Position numbers and translations under genes: made by a program | Assembly: GCA_902797525.1 (NCBI GenBank) | Contig: CADBSZ010000136.1 | Coordinates: 1 to 10,518 of the forward strand | Source: an uncultured Ruminococcus sp. | GTDB lineage: Bacteria; Bacillota; Clostridia; Oscillospirales; Acutalibacteraceae | Reading direction: 5' to 3' | Length of the DNA stretch: 10,518 bases | The notes under the pieces: model-generated | The model's input: the letters and a program-made list of their open reading frames with translations, nothing else | The model's database searches: none | What the model was told of the DNA's origin: nothing | Shown: one piece after another, positions 1-6,887 of the stretch | Layout: every line of letters starts with the position of its first letter | Position numbering within the stretch: position 1 is the first letter of the stretch

Positions 1-3000
1 ATAACAAGACCTACACAAAAACGGTTTCGTCAATCAGGCAAAAAGGCTCCGTTTCGCGTGTTAGCGGTTGTGCTGGCTTTGGTGCTGACAGCGTCGATGT
101 TTGCCATCGGTATTCCGATGGCTTCGGCAAAGGGCGAAAGCGCTTTTACCGACTGTGAAGAAATTTACATCGATATGCGCAGCTTTACCGGCTGGAGCGA
201 AAACTCGGCGGCGTTTAGAGTGTTCACTTTCTGGAATGACTCAAATGACGTCAATTATTGCCGTGAATTTCCCGGAAATTTTGATAACGACGGCTGGTAT
301 GACGGCCAAAATGTTCTGCAAGCAGGCATTAAGGCATCTAAGTTCTGTGATAATGTTTACAGCTTTAGGATTCCGTCCGACAAGCTCAGTCATTTGCGTA
401 TAGCCAGAACCAACAGTAATTCTACCGTAAAGTGGAATCTGTCGCCTTATATGTGGGATAATCAGCGTTCCAAAACTGCCGGCAACCGCAACAACTGTAT
501 TAAAATCAACGACTGGAACAACAACGCGACGTGGACAACCTTTTCGCCCACGAACAACGCTTCCTACAGCTCGCGGACGGCAACCAACGTTGTCAACAAA
601 AGCAGCTCTGTTAAGCTGTTCAACATTGACGCAACCCTTTATGATTACTACACCGACGACGAAGTTCAAAACGGTTGGGAGAACATTCGCTACGAGTCCG
701 GTCACTCCTATTGGGAGCCGTACCAGTATCTGAACAAAAAGATTGCCTCCGCCAGCAGCGACGTTAACTATCCGCTGTATTTTGGTAACTTCTACGGCAA
801 AAACGACGGTTATGCAGGTGAAGGCGCGTCCAATATGACGAACTTCTCAAACTGGGTCAACAACTCCTCGAACCTCGACGGCGCCAACAAATCAGTTGTC
901 GGTCTGACGGGCGGTAAGCTTTCTGACAGCGGCGATTTGGTTTATGCGGCTGACGGCGGCGTTAACAGCTCTGTTAAGGTGCCGATTTTCGACACGGCTT
1001 TTCTGTCAAATAACAAGGTTGGTTCAACGGTCAACACCAAGTTCCCCATGCGCGTCACCACCGACAGCGCAGGCAACACCAAGTATGTCTTTGACAGCGG
1101 CGCGGGCGACAACGTTTGGCTCAGCCAAGACAAAACAACCATGAACTACGGTCAGGGCAACAGCTATGCCGCAAAGGACGCGTTGCTTTATTATTCAGCA
1201 CCGCAGGAACAAAGCGGTTACGGTTTCTTCCCGTTTGACTACACACGAGGAGCCACCAAGGAAGCCTACAACTTCGGCTTTGGTATGCGCACTGACATCA
1301 AGTTTAACGTCGGCGCAAACGGCCTGCTGCCGAAGGGCGGCGGTCACGAGGTGTTTGAGTTTACGGGCGATGACGACCTTTGGGTATATCTCGACGGCGT
1401 TTTGGTGCTCGACCTCGGCGGCGACCACAAAAAGGCGCACGGAACCATTGACTTCAACACCATGACCTCAACGGTTACCACCGGCGTCAACACACTCAAC
1501 AGCGCGACGCGCAACGGCAGCTTCCCCAATCTGTTCGGCGCAAGCGGAAACCAAGCCTTCAACAACAACGACCCGACAGCGGAGCACACGCTGACGATGT
1601 TCTATGTTGAAAGAGGTATGGTTGAATCAAACCTCAGTTTTAACTTCAACTTCTCACCTGTCAGCAACGAATTTATTGTTGACAAAACCGTCAACACACA
1701 AAGCGTTAACGCAGGTTTACAAAGTACTGTTGCCGCGGCTGATACCTTTAGCTTTAATCAGCCCACTGCCAACGGAAAAACAAGCTCCAAGGGCGTTATC
1801 AGCAACAGCACCTACACCCTGAAGGACAAGGAGTCCATCAGCTTTAAGGATCAGTTCACACGCGGACAGGAATTTACCGTGTCCGAAACCGTGCCTTCCT
1901 CATCCAAGATGACATACACCACCTCGTGGAAAGCGGTTGACTTGGAGTGGAAAAAAACACATACCGAGCAGCAATCTCTGCTCGGCAGCGGCAATACGAC
2001 AACGGCAAGCTTCAATTATGACACGAAGAACCCCTCCGAGTTTGCCATGACGCGTGTACAGCTTTCCTACACCAACACTCCCGCGGTTGCGCCCGTTACC
2101 ATCACAAAGACGGTAAATGGCTTGGAAACGGGTGAAACAGACACCACCGATTTCGGCGGTACGGTTGAAGTCAGCCTCGACGGCGGCTCAACGTGGGGCG
2201 CTTACGCGCTGGCATATACTGCCACGGGCGTTTCGGGCACCAAATATCTGACCGCGAACGGCGCACTGGCAAGCGGCGCAAAGCTGCGCAACGGAAGAAC
2301 CCTCACCTTTGCGGGTATTCCGCGCGGCGCCAAGGTTCGCTTCTCCGAGGATTCGGTCAGCGGCTACAGAACGGTCAGCACCACCGGCGGCGACAACGGT
2401 ATCACGGTCGGCACCGGCAGCAACGAGATTGCGGTCACCAACCAGCGCCTTTCCGGCGCGGCGGCGGTTGACGCAATCAAAACGCTCGACGGCACCAACT
2501 ACACCGGCCAAATGTTCAGCTTTACGCTGACCGGCTTGCCGCCAATGACCATTTCCGGCAGCAGCAAGACCGAAAGCACCGCCTCCTATTCCGAAACCGT
2601 AACGAGCATTACCAACGGTAAGGTTCACTTTGATTTGACGGGCTTCAACAAGGAAGGCATCTACCGCTATGTGCTCAAGGAAGAGCCCATTAGCACAGGC
2701 GTTGCGCAGGTCAACAAGGAAATCAGCATTGATTCCGCCAAGAGAGTGTATCTCGTGCAGGTTGAAATGACCGACGGCGCCACCGGCTTAACGCCCAATG
2801 TCACCTATTTCAACTACAATGCTCCCGCACCGTTCTTCAATTCCCTGTCAGGCGCATGGGAGGAAGATGAGTATACCATTACCGCTGCTGATTTTGATTA
2901 CGACAACGTGTATATCGGAACACCGCGCTTTGAGAACAAGACGCAGAAGGTCAGCGTAACGGTCAACAAAAAGGACCAGAAAAACGCAACCGTCAACGCG

Positions 3001-3435
3001 GCAACGACGTTCAGCCTTTATAAGGTGAGCGGCGACGGCGCAGCGGTTTCCGCCGCCAACAAGGTGGAAACCAAGGATACTGTTAACGGAACGGTGAAAT
3101 TTGAAAACCTCGACCTTTATGAGGCCGGCTACCGGACTGCCGCTACCGCCGGCGCCCTGAAATATCAGTGGTACGCTTTGGTAGAGGACAAGGCTCCTGT
3201 CGGTCACAACCGCAGCGACGAGGTGGTTTACTTCAAGTTCCCCATTAACAATTCCTACAACTACACGTTCTCTTACATCAACGGTAAGATTATCAACCCG
3301 AAAACAGCAGGTGAAGGCAACACCTTCTTCAAGGTGCTCGGCTGGGCCGTCACGGGCGCTTCCGTCCTTTCGCTTGCCGCTTATGTGGTGTTGATCAACA
3401 GAAAAAAGCGTGCCTTTAAGCACCTTAAAAAATAA
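1..3435 (+). CDS. Fibro-slime-domain surface protein, probable ancillary/tip pilin (5' partial)
   Basis: The frame is open to base 1. The GTG at 58 is a poor start because the residues before it (RPTQKRFRQSGKKAPFR) form the basic n-region of a signal peptide, so the true start lies left of the window. Residue numbers count the GTG as 1. A hydrophobic core at 1-20 ends in an ASA-type cleavage site near 24. A large Asn/Trp/Tyr-rich N-terminal region covers about 30-385. A fibro-slime/PA14-like domain covers about 388-545 and carries the hallmark GDDDLWVYLDG and LDLGG. Beta-sandwich repeats follow: one at about 540-675, a DUF5979-like one at 678-796, and a Spy0128/FctA-like isopeptide domain at about 800-920 (Lys808, Glu-rich LKEEP). 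A Cna-B-like domain at about 963-1075 has an E-box-like ALVEDKAPVGHN. The end is NPKTA (1080-1084), a membrane segment and a basic tail, i.e. a sortase-type anchor. It is the first visible gene of the operon with the major pilin. A role as adhesive tip or ancillary subunit is inferred. Confidence 0.88.
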   Translation: MTRPTQKRFRQSGKKAPFRVLAVVLALVLTASMFAIGIPMASAKGESAFTDCEEIYIDMRSFTGWSENSAAFRVFTFWNDSNDVNYCREFPGNFDNDGWYDGQNVLQAGIKASKFCDNVYSFRIPSDKLSHLRIARTNSNSTVKWNLSPYMWDNQRSKTAGNRNNCIKINDWNNNATWTTFSPTNNASYSSRTATNVVNKSSSVKLFNIDATLYDYYTDDEVQNGWENIRYESGHSYWEPYQYLNKKIASASSDVNYPLYFGNFYGKNDGYAGEGASNMTNFSNWVNNSSNLDGANKSVVGLTGGKLSDSGDLVYAADGGVNSSVKVPIFDTAFLSNNKVGSTVNTKFPMRVTTDSAGNTKYVFDSGAGDNVWLSQDKTTMNYGQGNSYAAKDALLYYSAPQEQSGYGFFPFDYTRGATKEAYNFGFGMRTDIKFNVGANGLLPKGGGHEVFEFTGDDDLWVYLDGVLVLDLGGDHKKAHGTIDFNTMTSTVTTGVNTLNSATRNGSFPNLFGASGNQAFNNNDPTAEHTLTMFYVERGMVESNLSFNFNFSPVSNEFIVDKTVNTQSVNAGLQSTVAAADTFSFNQPTANGKTSSKGVISNSTYTLKDKESISFKDQFTRGQEFTVSETVPSSSKMTYTTSWKAVDLEWKKTHTEQQSLLGSGNTTTASFNYDTKNPSEFAMTRVQLSYTNTPAVAPVTITKTVNGLETGETDTTDFGGTVEVSLDGGSTWGAYALAYTATGVSGTKYLTANGALASGAKLRNGRTLTFAGIPRGAKVRFSEDSVSGYRTVSTTGGDNGITVGTGSNEIAVTNQRLSGAAAVDAIKTLDGTNYTGQMFSFTLTGLPPMTISGSSKTESTASYSETVTSITNGKVHFDLTGFNKEGIYRYVLKEEPISTGVAQVNKEISIDSAKRVYLVQVEMTDGATGLTPNVTYFNYNAPAPFFNSLSGAWEEDEYTITAADFDYDNVYIGTPRFENKTQKVSVTVNKKDQKNATVNAATTFSLYKVSGDGAAVSAANKVETKDTVNGTVKFENLDLYEAGYRTAATAGALKYQWYALVEDKAPVGHNRSDEVVYFKFPINNSYNYTFSYINGKIINPKTAGEGNTFFKVLGWAVTGASVLSLAAYVVLINRKKRAFKHLKK
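3295..3432 (+). other. Variant cell-wall sorting signal (NPKTA)
   Basis: The last 46 residues of the large pilin contain NPKTAGEG, then a hydrophobic stretch of about 22 residues from FFKVLG to VVLI, then the basic tail NRKKRAFKHLKK. This is the layout of a sortase sorting signal. The pentapeptide is not LPXTG. It resembles the NP(Q/K)T(N/G) signals used by class B sortases, with Ala in the last position. Whether it is cleaved cannot be told from sequence. Confidence 0.6.
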
Positions 3436-3453
3436 AAAGGAGAAGATTAAAGA

Positions 3454-4929
3454 ATGAAAACAACCAAAAGAGTTCTTGCCATTGTTCTCGCAGTTATGAT
3501 GCTGGCTCTGGCAATCCCCTTCGCAGCTTCCGCTGCAACCGCACCCCAGAAGAACGTTAACATCACCCTGAGCCACACCAGTAACCAGGCTTACACCTAT
3601 GACATTTATCAGCTCGCTACTCTCGATTTTGAAGGCGACGCTACCACCGGTACTTACACCACCAAAACTTCCATCGCAGCAATTAACGACATCATCAAAG
3701 CAGGCGTTGACACCGCTGCCGAAAAGACTGCTTTCCTGAATGCTTGCGACGACAACTACGCTTCCATTCCCGCAGCTCAGAAAATCGCCACCTTCAACGC
3801 TGACCAGGATAACAAGAGCTTCACCAAGAGCGTTGCTGCCGGTATCTACTACATCCACGTAACCCCCGGCCCTGACACCAACGCTACTCTGGTTACAAAC
3901 TCCGTATTCGCGCTGCCCTACTACGACGGCACCGATTGGATAAATTCCGTTGATATCCCCATGGGTCAGAAGATTGCCGACAACACTCCCACCATCGACA
4001 AGACCGTTAAACGCGCTGAGGACACCGCTTGGTCCGAGGCGATTTCCGAGGAGCTCGGCAAAACCTTCCAGTTCAGAATCGTTTCAAAGGTAACCGGTTC
4101 TTCCGACCAGCAGGTTGCAGGCTACAGAATTTATGATGAGCAGGATGCAGGTCTGACCTTCGGCGAGGTAACCAGCGTTAAGCTGCTTGCTGCCCCGGAC
4201 GCTACCACCGGCACCGACATCACCGCGTACACCACCACCAAGATGGCTGCTGACGACGATACTCTGCCCGCAGGCGCAACCTTCGCTGTTTATGTTGAAG
4301 ACACCAGCAAGCTCTACACCACTGCTAACGCTTATGTAGAGGTTATTTACACCGCTACCGTTAACAAGAACGCTAAAATCGCTTCCGCTAACAACAACAA
4401 GGCTACCCTCCAGTGGGAGCCCAAGGGTTCTTCCTCCTGGACAACCGGTCCTAACGATGACGCTAAGGTGTTCACCTATGACATCAGCGTTGTTAAGGTA
4501 GACGCAAACGCTACCTCCACCAAGCTTTCCGGCGCGAAGTTCATGATCTTCGACACCCAGGCTAAGGCTGAGGCTGCAACCAAGGACAGCACCAACTTCC
4601 TGGCAGTTACCGGCGATGACGACAACGGCACCTACACCTTCAAGAAGACTGCCAACGCTAACGACAAGTTCACCTTCAAGGCAGGCACCTACTACATCAA
4701 GGAAGTTGTTGCTCCCGAAGGCTACAACCTGTCCACCGTTGTTACTCAGGTTGAAATCGGCGCTGACACCGCTACTGCTACTTCCAAGACCGTTACCATC
4801 ACCAACGCCAAGTCCATCCTGCCCAAGACAGGCGGCCCCGGCACCGTGATGTTCTATGTCATCGGCGCTTCCCTTATCATCTGCGCAGGTGCTCTCCTCG
4901 TAGTTGTTATGAAGAAAAGAGCAAAATAA
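3454..4929 (+). CDS. Major (shaft-type) pilin, SpaA/isopeptide-D2 family, LPKTG-anchored
   Basis: This 491-residue pilin is probably polymerised by a class C sortase into a covalent surface fibre. A signal peptide (residues 1-27) ends in AASA. Domain 1 (about 33-165) has the AYTYDIYQL opening typical of Gram-positive pilins. Domain 2 (about 179-330) begins with IDKTVK and has an Asn-rich NNNKATLQW end, matching the fimbrial isopeptide-formation D2 pattern. Lys183 with an Asn near 315 is the likely bond. Domain 3 (about 340-450) is Cna-B-like with a classic E-box, YYIKEVVAPEGY (413-424, Glu417). LPKTG (456-460), a membrane segment and the tail KKRAK complete the anchor. The usual pilin motif is present only as WINSVDIPMGQK (162-173). 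It starts 18 bases after the upstream pilin gene, with AAGGAG 11 bases before the ATG. Codon use is much more biased (GCT, GTT, ACC, AAC) than in the upstream gene, as expected of a very abundant protein. Confidence 0.93.
   Translation: MKTTKRVLAIVLAVMMLALAIPFAASAATAPQKNVNITLSHTSNQAYTYDIYQLATLDFEGDATTGTYTTKTSIAAINDIIKAGVDTAAEKTAFLNACDDNYASIPAAQKIATFNADQDNKSFTKSVAAGIYYIHVTPGPDTNATLVTNSVFALPYYDGTDWINSVDIPMGQKIADNTPTIDKTVKRAEDTAWSEAISEELGKTFQFRIVSKVTGSSDQQVAGYRIYDEQDAGLTFGEVTSVKLLAAPDATTGTDITAYTTTKMAADDDTLPAGATFAVYVEDTSKLYTTANAYVEVIYTATVNKNAKIASANNNKATLQWEPKGSSSWTTGPNDDAKVFTYDISVVKVDANATSTKLSGAKFMIFDTQAKAEAATKDSTNFLAVTGDDDNGTYTFKKTANANDKFTFKAGTYYIKEVVAPEGYNLSTVVTQVEIGADTATATSKTVTITNAKSILPKTGGPGTVMFYVIGASLIICAGALLVVVMKKRAK
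3937..3972 (+). other. Degenerate pilin motif (WxxxVxI-P…K)
   Basis: Residues 162-173 of the major pilin read WINSVDIPMGQK, at the junction between domains 1 and 2, where sortase-C pilins normally carry WxxxVxVYPK. The Trp, Val and Pro match. The Tyr is missing and the Lys comes four residues after the Pro instead of directly after it. Lys173 is the best candidate for the lysine used in pilin-to-pilin linkage. Assignment is by position and partial match only. Confidence 0.5.
4819..4926 (+). other. LPKTG sortase sorting signal
   Basis: The sequence shows LPKTGGPGT followed by a hydrophobic segment of about 20 residues and the basic end MKKRAK. This is the canonical sortase substrate signal: the enzyme cleaves between Thr and Gly and joins Thr to a pilin lysine or to the cell-wall precursor. 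Confidence 0.95.
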
Positions 4930-4963
4930 TCATTTGATTGAGTAATTCTTTCAAATAAAGCCG

Positions 4964-4995
4964 CACGGCTGCCCATTTGGGCAGCCGTGTTTTTT
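4964..4995 (+). terminator. Intrinsic terminator of the pilin operon
   Basis: A perfect 11-bp stem, CACGGCTGCCC / GGGCAGCCGTG, with an ATTT loop is followed directly by six T. It sits 35 bases after the major pilin stop. The T run ends one base before the stop codon of the convergent spore coat gene, so it may also limit transcription from the other side, though the T run on that strand is weaker. Confidence 0.93.
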
Positions 4996-4996
4996 G

Positions 4997-5245
4997 TCAG
5001 CCGATGTTTTGAAATTTCTGCTTTACCGTATCCATTTTCTGACGCTCTACCTGCGTGGTGGGATACCAGCCTTTTTCCTGCATTTTCTCGTAAATCTGCT
5101 CCTGCATTTGCAGCGAGGAGTTCAGCGAGCACGAAAACGCGTGGTGAACATCCGGGCTTGAGCTTTCGAGCGTGCCGTGCATCAGCAAATCGCACGCGCC
5201 CTTTTCGAGCATGAGCATGTTTTCCATCAGTTGTCTGTCGTCCAT
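4997..5245 (-). CDS. CotF-family spore coat protein
   Basis: This 82-residue helical protein matches the coat F pattern. An early helix reads DRQLMENMLMLEKGACDLLMHG, followed by a TLESSSPDV turn. A second helix (SLQMQEQIYEKMQEKGWYP) carries the typical Y-x-x-M-x-x-K-G-W-Y signature, and a short polar helix ends the protein. In Bacillus, CotF-type proteins are spore coat components made late in sporulation; the exact role here is inferred. It starts 10 bases after the stop of a 57-residue gene, and its AGGAGG site overlaps that stop codon, which indicates a coupled two-gene operon. It converges on the pilin operon. Confidence 0.8.
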   Translation of the reverse strand: MDDRQLMENMLMLEKGACDLLMHGTLESSSPDVHHAFSCSLNSSLQMQEQIYEKMQEKGWYPTTQVERQKMDTVKQKFQNIG

Positions 5246-5255
5246 AGCGTCCTCC

Positions 5256-5429
5256 TTACAGCAAGTCGTAAAAGCTCTGAAAAATCGTGCGGTGCTTCTG
5301 CTCCAGCTCGCGCGAAAAGCTTCTCAGGTTTTCGTCCTGCAATTGGCTGCCGGTGTTTTGGCACTGCGTCTGAAACATCTGCTCGTGACCGAGCGCGTCC
5401 TCAACATACAGCAATTCTTTTTCTGTCAT
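5256..5429 (-). CDS. Small helical protein, probable spore coat-associated partner of the CotF-like protein
   Basis: This is a 57-residue reading frame with a strong start. GGGAGG lies 7 bases upstream of the ATG, and the stop codon merges with the ribosome site of the CotF-like gene. The protein (MTEKELLYVEDALGHEQ… to …QSFYDLL) is predicted to be two amphipathic helices joined near TGSQLQDENL, rich in Gln, Glu and Leu, with no signal peptide or membrane segment. This half-ferritin-like helical hairpin resembles small proteins often paired with CotF-type genes in Clostridia, but I recall that from general knowledge and cannot confirm it here. Co-transcription from a sporulation-type promoter supports a coat or forespore role. 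Confidence 0.75.
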   Translation of the reverse strand: MTEKELLYVEDALGHEQMFQTQCQNTGSQLQDENLRSFSRELEQKHRTIFQSFYDLL

Positions 5430-5454
5430 ATTAAAACCTCCCTTTCGGTACTGT

Positions 5455-5483
5455 TATTATGTGCCGCCGGGGATTTTTTATGC
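5455..5483 (-). promoter_or_regulatory. Sporulation-type promoter (best match sigma-G) for the spore coat pair
   Basis: On the minus strand GCATA (5483-5479), a 17-base spacer and CATAATA (5461-5455) fit the forespore sigma-G consensus of Bacillus (GHATR, 17-18 bases, CATNHTA) at every position. A start of transcription near 5448 would leave a leader of about 20 bases ending in the GGGAGG site. Sigma-E promoters share the CATA element, so that assignment cannot be excluded. Confidence 0.6.
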
Positions 5484-5500
5484 GCGTATTCAGGAAAAAC

Positions 5501-5529
5501 TTGCAAAATCACCGTTTTGCGATTATAAT
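5501..5529 (+). promoter_or_regulatory. Sigma-A promoter of murT-gatD
   Basis: TTGCAA (5501-5506), a 17-base spacer and a perfect TATAAT (5524-5529) lie 32 bases before the murT start. AAGGAG (5549-5554) sits 7 bases before the ATG. The promoter stands back to back with the sporulation-type promoter on the other strand, without overlap. Confidence 0.85.
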
Positions 5530-5561
5530 GAAAATGTTGTATTATCGTAAGGAGAGATCCT

Positions 5562-6887
5562 ATGAAAAAGTTTTTAACCATTTTCATTTGCAAGCTTTTG
5601 CGCTTCGCCGGCAAGCTCATCGGCAAGGGCAGCAGCAAGCCCGGTCAGGTGGCGCTCAAGCTGTGTCCCGACATTCTCAGCCGTGTGCAGCTTCCGAAGT
5701 ATATCATCGCCGTCACGGGCAGCAACGGCAAAACCTCCACGGTGGAAATGATCGCCCACATCCTCACGCAAAACGGCTACAGTGTGGCGTGGAACAAGGA
5801 AGGCTCCAATCAAATTGAGGGCGTTACTACGCTTGTGCTCGGCAGCGCAACCCTCGGCGGCAAGGTGAAAAGCGACATTTTGCTGATTGAAAGCGACGAG
5901 CGCTTTGCGCGCTACACCTTCCGCTACATCAAGCCAACGCATTATGTCATCACGAATCTTTACCGCGACCAGCTCACCCGAAACGGCCACCCCGAGTGGG
6001 TTTATGACGCGCTTGCCGACAGCATTACCGACGGCACGCAGCTTATCTTAAACGCCGACGATCCGCTGGTGTCCTCCTTTGGACACGGCAGGAATAATGT
6101 GGTTTGGTTCGGCGCGGACAAGCTGTCCTCCGACACCGAAACGCTTGACAGCGTTTATAACGACGGCGCGTATTGCCCCGTGTGCAAGTCGCCCATGACC
6201 TACACCACCCATCATTACAATCACATCGGCCACTACGCCTGCACAAAATGCGGCTACAAGCGGCAAAACACGCAGTACACCATCACCTCCGTTGACCTCG
6301 AAAAAGGCGAAATGACCATCGACGGCAAGCACACCATCACGCTGGCGCTCAAGTCGCTGTATAACATTTATAATATTCTGTCCGCCTACACCGTCGCCTC
6401 CATTGTCGGCGTTGACGGCGCAAAAATCGCCGCGGACATGAACAACTATGTGCTCAAAAACGGCAGAGTGATTACCTTTGAGCTGGGCGGCAGACAAGGC
6501 ACGCTGCTCACCTCAAAGCACGAAAACTCCATCTCCTACGACCAAAGCATCCGCGTGGCGTCCGCCTGCAAGGACGGCTGCGATGTGATGTTTATTGTAG
6601 ACGCGGTCAGCCGCAAATATTTTACGAGCGACGTGTCGTGGCTATACGACATCGACTTTGAAATGCTCGATAACGGCAGCATTCATCAAATCGTCCTCGC
6701 CGGCAAATACGTCAACGATTTGGCGGTGCGCTTTTCCTATACCGATATTCCCGACAGCAAAATCAAGCGGTTTGAGGACATCGGCGAAGCGGTGGACTTT
6801 TTGAACAGCGACCGCAGGGAATATATTTATGTCATCACCTGTTTTTCGGATAAGGGCAAGTTTTTGGCAAAGGTGAAGGGGGAGTAA
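5562..6887 (+). CDS. murT: MurT, Mur-ligase subunit of lipid II isoglutaminyl synthase
   Basis: MurT activates the alpha-carboxyl of D-Glu at stem-peptide position 2 of lipid II with ATP and, with GatD, converts it to D-isoglutamine at the inner face of the membrane. The 441-residue length is normal for the family. Seen in order: a short basic/hydrophobic N-terminus; the ATP-binding loop TGSNGKTS (52-59); the Mur-ligase central motif TNLYRDQLTR (131-140) and NADDP (164-168); a Cys4 zinc ribbon inserted in the central domain (Cys205, 208, 227, 230), diagnostic for MurT; and DVSWLYDIDFE (357-367) in the C-terminal DUF1727 domain. In Staphylococcus and Streptococcus MurT, an Asp in this D-x-S-W region completes the GatD catalytic triad; Asp357 is the likely equivalent and is kept. 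The stop overlaps the first ATG of the next gene by one base, so the two are co-translated. Confidence 0.93.
   Translation: MKKFLTIFICKLLRFAGKLIGKGSSKPGQVALKLCPDILSRVQLPKYIIAVTGSNGKTSTVEMIAHILTQNGYSVAWNKEGSNQIEGVTTLVLGSATLGGKVKSDILLIESDERFARYTFRYIKPTHYVITNLYRDQLTRNGHPEWVYDALADSITDGTQLILNADDPLVSSFGHGRNNVVWFGADKLSSDTETLDSVYNDGAYCPVCKSPMTYTTHHYNHIGHYACTKCGYKRQNTQYTITSVDLEKGEMTIDGKHTITLALKSLYNIYNILSAYTVASIVGVDGAKIAADMNNYVLKNGRVITFELGGRQGTLLTSKHENSISYDQSIRVASACKDGCDVMFIVDAVSRKYFTSDVSWLYDIDFEMLDNGSIHQIVLAGKYVNDLAVRFSYTDIPDSKIKRFEDIGEAVDFLNSDRREYIYVITCFSDKGKFLAKVKGE
6876..6884 (+). promoter_or_regulatory. Ribosome binding site of the gatD-like gene, inside the murT 3' end
   Basis: AAGGGGGAG lies in the last murT codons. 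Two tandem ATGs follow, at 6887 and 6890. The first overlaps the murT stop (TAATG) and leaves only 2 bases of spacing; the second leaves 5. The product therefore probably starts at 6890, or at either ATG by coupling. Confidence 0.6.

Noticed and set aside
58..60. GTG at 58 as the start of the large pilin
   Set aside because: The open frame extends to base 1, the residues before it form a basic signal-peptide n-region, and there is no well-placed ribosome site. The gene is 5' truncated by the window.
2848..3858. 336-codon minus-strand frame across the two pilin genes
   Set aside because: It is antisense to two well-supported pilin genes and spans their junction. The product shows no domain and is composed of repetitive Val/Gly/Ser typical of a shadow frame.
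5172..5528. Plus-strand frames over the spore coat pair
   Set aside because: They lack ribosome sites and lie opposite two genes with strong sites, coupled spacing and a recognisable CotF signature.
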